DNA of 64,000 nucleotides from Acidobacteriota bacterium (GTDB lineage Bacteria; Acidobacteriota; Terriglobia; Terriglobales; Acidobacteriaceae). The position numbers and the translations under genes are program-made. The DNA is taken from contig QIBA01000071.1 of the NCBI GenBank assembly GCA_003225175.1, forward strand, positions 17,909-81,908, read 5' to 3'. This document shows positions 57,687 through 64,000 of this stretch, piece by piece; the stretch's first letter is position 1; each line of letters starts with the position of its first letter. Below the pieces are notes generated by a model. The model was given only the letters and a program-made list of their open reading frames with translations. It was not told where the DNA came from and searched no databases.

Positions 57687-59102
57687 TTAGCCGCGAGCCT
57701 TTTTGGAGCGCCAGTAGAGCGCCAGTCCGATGAGGATTGCGAGGCTTGTCCCGCCGATCAGCTTTAGTTCGAAGACGGCTGTATTTGTGGTCTCGCCCGG
57801 CGGAATCATGGAAATCCCCATGGCTAGAAGACAGATGAGAAATCCCAAGGCGCCAACGATCCAGACGCCGGTTCGTCCGCCCGGTACCAGCACTGCGTCT
57901 GGAGTTTGCTCGCGGTCGCTGCGATACGCGAGCTTGATCGCTGCGGCATACATATAAAGGAAGGGCAGAAAGTAGAGGATGATGGCGGCATCCACCAGCA
58001 CCTGGTAGGCTCCGTTCACCGTCTCGTTTAGTTGCGCCAGGATGAGCACTGCTGCGGAGATGCCTGCCTGGATCAGAATGGAAATGTAAGGCGTCTTCCA
58101 GCGCGGATGAATCCTCCCAAAGGCGGAAGGCAAATAACTGTCGATGCCAACGGCAAAGGGAACGCGAGCGACTCCGGCGACGGTGGTGCCCACGCCGCCG
58201 GCGTTTCCCACCGTGACCAGCAGGGCTGCCAGCACGCCGAGGAAGCCAAGTCCAACCAGGCTCGAGCCATGCGCAATTGCCTGGAAGACCCCGCTCTTGG
58301 GATCGACCTCATTGGGCGCCACAAGCCCCATGGTTGCTACTGTGCCAAGGATATAAATGATCGCTATCAGCACTCCGGAAGCAAAAATCGCGCGGGGAAA
58401 GGTTCGCTTAGGGTCGCGCACTTCGTCCGCCATCGCGCAGACCAGCTCCATGCCGGTGAATGCGAATGCAATTTGCGACCAGAAATTCACGGTACCGAAG
58501 TTCCAAACCGGGAGTGTGCTGTGCCAGGTGATGTGGGTCTGCGATCCATGCCGCACCCAAACCGCCGCCGCCACTCCTACAAGGATGAGCAGCGGAGCGT
58601 ACGTGCCTACGCCTCCGGCATTCTGCAGCCATTTACCGATATTGAGGCCGACGATGTTCATGCCCACCGCGACGGCCAGCAGTAACAGCGAACCGGTAAG
58701 CAGGAATCCGCGATCGTTGGCGAGGTGCCCGTGTCCGGCGCCGCCGACATAGGCGCTCATCGCTGTGCTCGCTACCAGCAATCCGGGAAAATAGAAAAAG
58801 GAATAGACCCAGTAAGCCCAGCCGGCGACGAATCCGTGAAAGTCGCCAAAGGCTTCCCGGGTCCAGACATAAAGCCCGCCTTCCGCCGGAAATCGAGTAG
58901 AGAGTTCAGTGATTACTAACGTCGTGGGAAAGAAAAAGAAGACAGCCGCCAGAGCCCACAAGCTGATGGAAGATGTCCCGTTATGGGCCGCAGCGGCGAT
59001 CCATCGCGGGCCGAGTACGGCTGCGATGTTGAAGAGGAGAACGTCCCAGAAGCCCATCTCGCGGCGAAGCTGCGAGATCACCTCTCGATGGGGTTGAGCC
59101 AA
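57687..59102 (-). CDS. APC-family permease
   Basis: A 471-residue inner-membrane transporter with about 12 segments. TM1 has DVLLFNIAAVLGPRWIAAAA, TM3 YVWTREAFGDFHGFVAGWAY and TM6 FAFTGMELVCAMADEVRDP, with a conserved ARVPFAVGIDSYLP later. The unwound first helix is atypical (NIAAVLGPRW instead of a GSGIF loop), placing it in the amino-acid/GABA permease side branch. The substrate is unknown. Terminator-like sequence lies upstream, so it probably has its own promoter. Confidence 0.85.
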   Translation of the reverse strand: MAQPHREVISQLRREMGFWDVLLFNIAAVLGPRWIAAAAHNGTSSISLWALAAVFFFFPTTLVITELSTRFPAEGGLYVWTREAFGDFHGFVAGWAYWVYSFFYFPGLLVASTAMSAYVGGAGHGHLANDRGFLLTGSLLLLAVAVGMNIVGLNIGKWLQNAGGVGTYAPLLILVGVAAAVWVRHGSQTHITWHSTLPVWNFGTVNFWSQIAFAFTGMELVCAMADEVRDPKRTFPRAIFASGVLIAIIYILGTVATMGLVAPNEVDPKSGVFQAIAHGSSLVGLGFLGVLAALLVTVGNAGGVGTTVAGVARVPFAVGIDSYLPSAFGRIHPRWKTPYISILIQAGISAAVLILAQLNETVNGAYQVLVDAAIILYFLPFLYMYAAAIKLAYRSDREQTPDAVLVPGGRTGVWIVGALGFLICLLAMGISMIPPGETTNTAVFELKLIGGTSLAILIGLALYWRSKKARG

Positions 59103-59131
59103 GCTCTGCGCCTCCCGTTGGCGGAAAACAA

Positions 59132-59157
59132 AATCCCGGCCGCTGACGACCGGGATT
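59132..59157 (-). terminator. terminator of the LPxT-like protein gene
   Basis: Read on the minus strand after the stop at 59192, AATCCCGG pairs with CCGGGATT around a 10-base loop, followed by TTGTTTT. It separates this gene from the permease gene downstream. Confidence 0.75.
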
Positions 59158-59191
59158 CAAAGCCTACCAGATTTTGATTGTGAGGCCGCGA

Positions 59192-60031
59192 CTATCGGCG
59201 CATGAAGTAGAACAGCGCTCCTCCAGCTATACCCAATGCTCCGAGCAGCAGGATGATCGGTAAAGCCGAGGAAGTCTGCGGCAGCTTCGCGGTGTTCTGA
59301 GCATTCTCTACCGGAGCAGAAGCTTGCGCAGGCGCAGGCGGAGCAGACTGCCTCTCGGTGAGAGCCTGATCTTTATGGCGCTGCTGGGCCGCAGTCGCAC
59401 TGTTCTGACGTGTCGGAGCTGTGGCCGGCTGATCGCTTTGCGGCAATGCCGGCATCCGGTTTTCCGCGACCAGAGTATTTTGCGCCGGTGCTTTCGCCAA
59501 TTCTGTGGACGCCGCTGAACTCTCCGGTCCTAGATTTCCCGTTCTGACACCTTCAGCATTCAGCCTGGCAATGCTGTCGTTATTGAAAGACCTGGATGCT
59601 TTGGGATGCTGAGCTTTAATTGCCCGTGCAATCTCGGCCAGGCTCTGTCTTGAGGTCGCGGCTGCCGGAGCTCCGGAAACAAAGTGCTGAACGCCAAACT
59701 CAAATCCTTCATTTCCGCTGGCTGGAGCGCTGCCCGTGAAAGAGGACTCTTGAGCGTTGCCGGAAACCGGCGAGATGAAGTTGGGGTTATAGACCGAAGG
59801 TCCCGTAGCCGTCCTGCTATCGTTGGTATTTACATTGGTAAGCGGCGCCCCTACCGCTGGGCCGCTGCCGGGAAGCGCGATGTCTGGCGTAGAAATGATT
59901 GGAGCATCGGGAGTGCCGGCAGGGCTTGACGCTACGTTGTACGTGGTTCCGTATCCACCCGTGGTTGTAACTTGACCAACGCATGCCAAAGATGCGATTA
60001 AGACCAGAGAGAGAGAAAGTTTACTGAACAT
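59192..60031 (-). CDS. secreted protein with LPxT-like C-terminal sorting signal
   Basis: A 279-residue protein from the ATG at 60029-60031, with AGGAG about 8 bases upstream. The signal peptide is about 1-19 (MFSKLSLSLVLIASLACVGQ). The body is Ser, Thr, Asn, Pro and Ala-rich (about 20-245) with no recognised domain and looks unstructured. The last 30 residues are LPQTSSALPIILLLGALGIA, then a hydrophobic stretch and FYFMRR. The tripartite layout (LPxT-like motif, membrane helix, basic tail) matches sorting signals cut by sortase-like or exosortase-like enzymes. No sortase gene is in the window. Confidence 0.72.
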   Translation of the reverse strand: MFSKLSLSLVLIASLACVGQVTTTGGYGTTYNVASSPAGTPDAPIISTPDIALPGSGPAVGAPLTNVNTNDSRTATGPSVYNPNFISPVSGNAQESSFTGSAPASGNEGFEFGVQHFVSGAPAAATSRQSLAEIARAIKAQHPKASRSFNNDSIARLNAEGVRTGNLGPESSAASTELAKAPAQNTLVAENRMPALPQSDQPATAPTRQNSATAAQQRHKDQALTERQSAPPAPAQASAPVENAQNTAKLPQTSSALPIILLLGALGIAGGALFYFMRR

Positions 60032-60452
60032 TGGAGACTCCTGGGAGGTGCCGCGCACGTTCCCTTCGGCATTGTCGTGCCTTTGTTCTCTGTTGCGCCC
60101 TACCAGTCCAGGCGCAGGGATCCTGCAACCTTGGATGTGAGAGCTGCTCAGAGGGATGCGATAGTACCCCTAATAGTCAACAATTTCCAGTGTTTCGGAT
60201 GACAGCATGACCACTGTTCTTAACCGGAACTCAAGCCTGTTCCAATGTTGCAAACCTTTGTCACCCTCCTTGTCTCGTTGGTGGGCGCTCGTTCCAAAGA
60301 TGGAAGCTGGGCTCTCAAGGTGGCTGTGAAAAGGCTACTATGGCACTGATTTACCATGGCTTACATCCGTCGAAGCTTCCGCGGTCGTAGAGGCAACGTC
60401 TAAACATCCCAGCCGGCAGACGGTGAGCAAAGCAGATTGATACACTTCAATC
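60032..60452. other. 421-bp divergent intergenic region, nothing seen
   Basis: This region separates the divergent LPxT-like gene and thrC. I see no gene, RNA or repeat and no strong ribosome binding site for thrC. It probably holds the promoters of both genes. Confidence 0.5.
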
Positions 60453-61730
60453 ATGGCCGCACCGCAGGTTCCATCAGCAACTGTTAGCCAATCATCCGGG
60501 ACCCCAATTGCTTACTTCGAGTGCTCGAAGTGTGGGGAACGCCTTGATGCAAAGGTTCCGCAAACTCTCTGTCCTAGAGATGCCGGTTCGCTGTGGGTTC
60601 GCTACGACTTGAAACAGGTTCGCGCTCGCGCTGATCGCGACGATATAGCGTCGCGTACGAATAGCATGTGGCGTTACCGCGAGCTGCTGCCCGATGTTGA
60701 ACCGGTGACTCTCGGCGAAGGTTTGACGCCGATGCTTGCGAGTCGCAAGCGCCCGAATGTCTGGATCAAGGACGAAGGCGCCAATCCGACCGGCTCGTTC
60801 AAAGCCCGCGGCCTCTGCATGGCCGTGACGATGGCCAGGCACTACGGACTAAAGAAGCTCGCGATTCCCTCTGCGGGAAACGCCGCTGGAGCCCTGGCCG
60901 CATACGCGGCCGCTGCCGGCATCGAGGCAAACATCTTCATGCCGAAAGACGTGCCTGAGGCGAATCTCGTCGAGTGCAAGGCTTACGGAGCGAATGTAAC
61001 GCTGGTCGATGGACTGATCAGCGATTGCGCGCGCATCGTCGGCGAGCGCAAGCAGGCAGAAGGCTGGTTCGATATTTCCACGCTGAAGGAGCCTTTCCGT
61101 GTGGAAGGGAAGAAGACGATGGGGCTCGAAGTTGCCGAGCAGCTGGGGTGGCGGCTGCCCGACGCGATTTTCTATCCCACCGGAGGCGGCGTTGGGCTGA
61201 TCGGCATGTGGAAGGCCTTCGAAGAATTAGAGCAGCTGGGATGGCTGAGCTCGGGAGCAAAGCGTCCCAAAATGGTAGCGATCCAGGCCAGCGGATGCGC
61301 TCCCATTCCGAAAGCCTTCGAGGAAGGGAAGAAGGTCTCCGAAGCATGGAAGGATGCGCACACCTTCGCTTCGGGCCTGCGCGTTCCCAAGGCCCATGGC
61401 GATTATCTGATCCTCGACTTTGTTCGGCGCAGTGGGGGAACTGCAATTGCTATTTCCGACGAGGATATGCTGGCCTCGCTGCTCGAGTGGTCGCGCGAGG
61501 AGGGAATTTTCCTCTGTCCGGAAGGAGCAGCAGCTACCGCTGCCTACGACAAGCTATTGGCAAGCGGATTTCTGAAACCAAGCGACGAAGTTGTGATCTT
61601 CAACACCGGTACCGGACTCAAGTACATCGATGTGATTGCCCAGGCAATGGGAATCTCGCGCGCGACAAACGGAGCTGGATCGCAGACGCCGGCGCAGCGA
61701 AGCATCGGCGGCATTATTGGGCCGTATTAA
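60453..61730 (+). CDS. thrC: threonine synthase
   Basis: A 425-residue PLP enzyme that makes threonine from O-phosphohomoserine. An N-terminal Cys-x2-Cys zinc-ribbon-like segment (FECSKCGERLDAKVPQTLCP) precedes the fold-type II core. The PLP lysine is in GANPTGSFKARG. LAIPSAGNAAGALAAYAAAA and FYPTGGGVGLIGMWKAFEEL form the phosphate cups. PEGAAATAAYDKL and IFNTGTGLKYIDVI close the site. The length is normal for the short (class II) form. hom and thrB are not nearby. Confidence 0.93.
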   Translation: MAAPQVPSATVSQSSGTPIAYFECSKCGERLDAKVPQTLCPRDAGSLWVRYDLKQVRARADRDDIASRTNSMWRYRELLPDVEPVTLGEGLTPMLASRKRPNVWIKDEGANPTGSFKARGLCMAVTMARHYGLKKLAIPSAGNAAGALAAYAAAAGIEANIFMPKDVPEANLVECKAYGANVTLVDGLISDCARIVGERKQAEGWFDISTLKEPFRVEGKKTMGLEVAEQLGWRLPDAIFYPTGGGVGLIGMWKAFEELEQLGWLSSGAKRPKMVAIQASGCAPIPKAFEEGKKVSEAWKDAHTFASGLRVPKAHGDYLILDFVRRSGGTAIAISDEDMLASLLEWSREEGIFLCPEGAAATAAYDKLLASGFLKPSDEVVIFNTGTGLKYIDVIAQAMGISRATNGAGSQTPAQRSIGGIIGPY

Positions 61731-61732
61731 GA

Positions 61733-61862
61733 GCTTCTAAGCCTCTAACTCCTAAGCTTCTAAGCAGAGCGATACAGAGCAATGCAAATGTCATTAGTAT
61801 CTGTGCCGGTCCGATCTGAATGCGAGAAGCTTTTGCTTAGAAGCTCAGAAGCTTAGTAGCTT
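61733..61862. repeat. AAGCTTCTAAGC inverted repeat between thrC and the AlaX gene
   Basis: Left part AGCTTCTAAGCCTCTAACTC then CTAAGCTTCTAAGC; right part GCTTAGAAGCTCAGAAGCTT then AGTAGCT. The two are reverse complements in broad outline around about 65 bp. It looks like another miniature dispersed element. Confidence 0.75.
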
Positions 61863-61868
61863 TCTTTC

Positions 61869-63113
61869 ATGACAGAACGCCTCTACTACAACGACTCCTT
61901 TCTCTATGACTTCCGCGCCAGTGTTCTCGATACGCGGGAACTCAAGCGCGACGGCAATCAGTCCACTTGGGCGGTGAAGCTTGACCGAACAGCGTTCTAT
62001 CCGGCGAGTGGAGGACAGCCGTACGACACCGGCCGCCTTACGACCGAATCCAAATCGGGAGTGCCTCTTGAAATCACCGTGGAGGATGTTTTTGAAGATG
62101 AGGAGGGCGAAGTCTGGCATCGGGTTTCAAAAGTCGTGCCGCCGGGCGTCGAAGTGCGCGGGGTAATCGATGGGGAACGACGGCGCGATCACATGCAGCA
62201 GCACACTGGTCAACATTTGTTATCGGCAGCTTTCGTACAGCTGCTCAATGGAAAGACTGTTTCGTTTCATCTGGGAGAGGAGATATCGACCATCGACATC
62301 GATGTGCCGGGGGTATCGCGGGACGATCTGCTGCGCGTTGAGCGGCTGGCAAACGAGATCATCGCCGAAAATCGTCCGATATCAGTCCACTATGCAACGC
62401 GCGAAGAAGCTGCGCAGATGGGAGTACGCAAACTCCCCGAGCGCGCCGGCGAAATTCGTTTGGTGAACATCCGTGATTTTGATCTGAATGCCTGCGGCGG
62501 GACGCATGCTCAAAGCACCGGACAAATTGGCGGTCTTCTCATTCGTCGCACGGAAAAGGTGAAACAGGGTTTGCGGGTGGACTTCGTCTGTGGTCTCCGA
62601 GCGGTTGCAGTGGCGCGTCGGGATTTCGAGATTCTCAGCGAGGCGTCGGGCTTGTATCCGTGCGCACCGCGCGACTTGCCTGCAAACATAAGCAAGCAGC
62701 GCGAGGAGGGTCGTACGATCCAAAAACGGGAAGCCGCGGCACTGGAAGAGCTGGCAGAGCTCAAGGCGGCGCAGCTGATCCGCGATACAGCTGTTGAGCA
62801 GGGAGCCAAGCGGATCGTGCAGGTGTTTGAAGATCGCGATGCGAGTTTCATCAAGCTTCTCGCGCAAAAGCTGACGAAGGGTACTTCAGGAGTAATCGCG
62901 CTGCTAGGGTCCGCAGCGAATCCGCCCGCGCTGGTATTTGCCCGGTCTTCGGATTTAAGTTCCGATATGGGAACCTTGTTGCGCGAACTCGTCAGTGCAG
63001 CCGGAGGGCGCGGTGGTGGAGGCAAGGATTTCGCGCAAGGCGGCGTGCCCGACAAAGAGCGTTTGCAGCCGTTGCTGACCGAAGCAGAAGCCCGCCTTGC
63101 GAGCGCAGCGTAA
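61869..63113 (+). CDS. alanyl-tRNA editing protein (AlaX-type, with DHHA1 domain)
   Basis: A 414-residue stand-alone editing enzyme that hydrolyses Ser- or Gly-charged tRNA-Ala. The N-terminus DRTAFYPASGGQPYDTGRL is the second tRNA-editing glycine-rich region. Zinc ligands are in MQQHTGQHLLSAAF (HxxxH) and in LNACGGTHAQSTGQIG (CxxxH). The C-terminal DHHA1 domain (about 300-410) ends with GGRGGGGKDFAQGGVPDKE. The layout is the long AlaX form, similar to the alanyl-tRNA synthetase C-terminal half. The synthetase itself is not in the window. Confidence 0.92.
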   Translation: MTERLYYNDSFLYDFRASVLDTRELKRDGNQSTWAVKLDRTAFYPASGGQPYDTGRLTTESKSGVPLEITVEDVFEDEEGEVWHRVSKVVPPGVEVRGVIDGERRRDHMQQHTGQHLLSAAFVQLLNGKTVSFHLGEEISTIDIDVPGVSRDDLLRVERLANEIIAENRPISVHYATREEAAQMGVRKLPERAGEIRLVNIRDFDLNACGGTHAQSTGQIGGLLIRRTEKVKQGLRVDFVCGLRAVAVARRDFEILSEASGLYPCAPRDLPANISKQREEGRTIQKREAAALEELAELKAAQLIRDTAVEQGAKRIVQVFEDRDASFIKLLAQKLTKGTSGVIALLGSAANPPALVFARSSDLSSDMGTLLRELVSAAGGRGGGGKDFAQGGVPDKERLQPLLTEAEARLASAA

Positions 63114-63203
63114 TAGAGATTCACTCCCCGCCGAGTGCCTGCCTCAAGAGCCAGCTAGCGAGGCAACTACCGCACTGATAAAATCAAATTCACCTACCAA
63201 CGT

Positions 63204-63279
63204 GGGGCTATAGCTCAGCTGGGAGAGCGCATCGTTCGCAACGATGAGGTCGTCGGTTCGATCCCGACTAGCTCCACCA
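63204..63279 (+). tRNA. tRNA-Ala (anticodon CGC)
   Basis: A 76-nt cloverleaf. The acceptor is GGGGCTA paired with TAGCTCC (one G-T pair), with discriminator A and encoded CCA. The D-arm is TAGCTCAGCTGGGAGAGC. The anticodon stem is CATCG/CGATG around TTCGCAA, giving CGC. The T-arm has GGTTCGATCCC. It decodes GCG. An integrase gene begins 110 bp beyond its end. Confidence 0.96.
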
Positions 63280-63285
63280 CCTCCT
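63250..63285 (+). other. putative attachment site at the tRNA-Ala 3' end
   Basis: The 3' part of tRNA genes (T-loop and acceptor) is the usual target of tyrosine integrases, and the integrase gene at 63389 lies right behind it in the same orientation. The exact core cannot be seen because the other end of the island is outside the window. Confidence 0.35.
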
Positions 63286-63388
63286 AGGTGCTGAAAACAG
63301 AATAGGTTATTGGAATTTCGCGCCAATCGTACAATAAACGTACAATGCCGCTCCTCTTCAGGCTCCAGCAAGGCCCGCGAGGAGAAGC

Positions 63389-64000
63389 ATGCTCAGCGTC
63401 TATACCAGGCACTATCCACCTTGCGCGCAGACCGACAGCAACTACCGCCGCTGCCGCTGTCCCAAGTGGATGAACGGCACTCTGCCGACCGGCAAGTTCG
63501 TTCGTCTCTCAGCCAAGACCCGCAGCTGGGAGTTGGCCGAGCGCAAAGCCCGCGCTCTCGAGCTTGCTCACGACCCGCTACGCCCGCCGGACCAGCCGAA
63601 TGCTTTGAGAATCCGCATCGAGCAGGCGGTCAAAGATTTCTTGGAAGATGAAGAGGCGCGCCAGCTGGCCAAGACCTCCCGGGCACAAAGCAAAACATTG
63701 CTCCAGCGACAATTTTTAGAATGGGCAAAGAGCAACCGGCTCGTCTTTATCGACGAGATCAGCACGCCTCTGCTGCGACAGTTCCGCGCTTCGTGGAAGA
63801 ACAGCGCGATTACAACGCAGCGCAAGCACCACCGGCTCAACTCCTTTTTCGCCTTTTGCGTCGAGAACGAGTGGCTGCTGCGAAACCCATCAAAGCGGAT
63901 GAAGGAGGTTCAGGTCACCGTTCAGCCGACCGACTATTTCACCCCAGAGGAATTTCAGCAGATCGTCGACGCAACATTTGCCTACGGCGAGTGGAAGGGC
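63389..64000 (+). CDS. tyrosine-type integrase/recombinase (partial, 3' end outside window)
   Basis: At least 204 residues from the ATG at 63389, with GAGGAG 5 bases upstream. The N-terminal arm has a Cys/His-rich stretch (YTRHYPPCAQTDSNYRRC, then RCPKWMNGTL) typical of a subgroup of these integrases. The SAM-like core-binding domain follows (about 85-180; RIRIEQAVKDFLEDEEARQL, FLEWAKSNRLVFIDEI, ITTQRKHHRLNSFFAFCVEN, EWLLRNPSK). The catalytic domain, starting about YFTPEEFQQIVDATF, is cut by the window edge, so its Arg, His and Tyr are not visible. It is probably the first gene of an island integrated at tRNA-Ala. Confidence 0.88.
   Translation, partial: MLSVYTRHYPPCAQTDSNYRRCRCPKWMNGTLPTGKFVRLSAKTRSWELAERKARALELAHDPLRPPDQPNALRIRIEQAVKDFLEDEEARQLAKTSRAQSKTLLQRQFLEWAKSNRLVFIDEISTPLLRQFRASWKNSAITTQRKHHRLNSFFAFCVENEWLLRNPSKRMKEVQVTVQPTDYFTPEEFQQIVDATFAYGEWKG

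Overview
The window looks like a chromosomal stretch of a Gram-negative, hopanoid-making bacterium, most likely an Acidobacteriota (Terriglobia-like) member. This is inferred from gene content, since there is no rRNA. The evidence is a complete Tol-Pal operon with a proline-rich Pal, a type IV pilus pilMNOPQ operon led by a small excisionase-like HTH gene, squalene-hopene cyclase with HpnH, HpnA and HpnG, a KorAB 2-oxoacid:ferredoxin oxidoreductase, an HTH-TM-TPR sensor-like protein, and many families of short dispersed repeats. Nothing indicates a plasmid or prophage, except that an integrase gene starts just after a tRNA-Ala gene at the right edge.

Layout. 1-6 kb: small metabolic and accessory genes (partial alpha/beta hydrolase, cupin, NmrA-like reductase, SUKH-like protein, a methyltransferase-amidohydrolase fusion, a PEP-mutase-like enzyme, a HIT protein). 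6-11.3 kb: RlpA, FabI, then an overlapping tsaE / nnrE-D / potassium-channel operon on the minus strand. 11.4-18.2 kb: a minus-strand operon of Xaa-Pro peptidase, accB, accC, a damaged thiE and two amino-acid permeases. 18.2-24.4 kb: the pil operon. 24.4-31.7 kb: regulatory and secreted proteins (HTH-TPR protein, secreted hydrolase, IPT/TIG protein, glycine-zipper protein, PilZ protein). 31.8-36.5 kb: ispH-shc-hpnH and a coupled unknown gene for hopanoid synthesis. 36.8-38.5 kb: recN. 39.1-45.2 kb: tolQ/exbB-tolR/exbD-tonB/tolA-tolB-pal-cpoB. 45.3-48.8 kb: a repeat-rich accessory region with a ParD/ParE-like toxin-antitoxin pair, an intact REP-associated tyrosine transposase (RAYT), decayed RAYT pieces and REP-like repeats. 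48.8-57 kb: S9 peptidase, DapA-family protein, korA-korB, hpnA-hpnG and tRNA-Arg(TCT). 57-63.3 kb: hypothetical gene, third permease, a secreted LPxT-like protein, threonine synthase, AlaX editing protein and tRNA-Ala(CGC). 63.4-64 kb: start of a tyrosine integrase, probably the left edge of a genomic island.

How it fits together. The hopanoid pathway is split. IspH supplies the isoprenoid precursor, Shc cyclises squalene and HpnH adds the adenosyl side chain at 32-36.5 kb. HpnG (purine removal) and HpnA lie 20 kb away. The Tol-Pal, RlpA, pilus and hopanoid genes are all envelope functions.

The most unusual feature is the density of dispersed repeats. There are at least eight families. Two of them form inverted pairs around small nuclease genes (a RAYT and a GIY-YIG protein). 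A 20-28 bp palindrome repeatedly supplies or abuts the stop codons of neighbouring genes.
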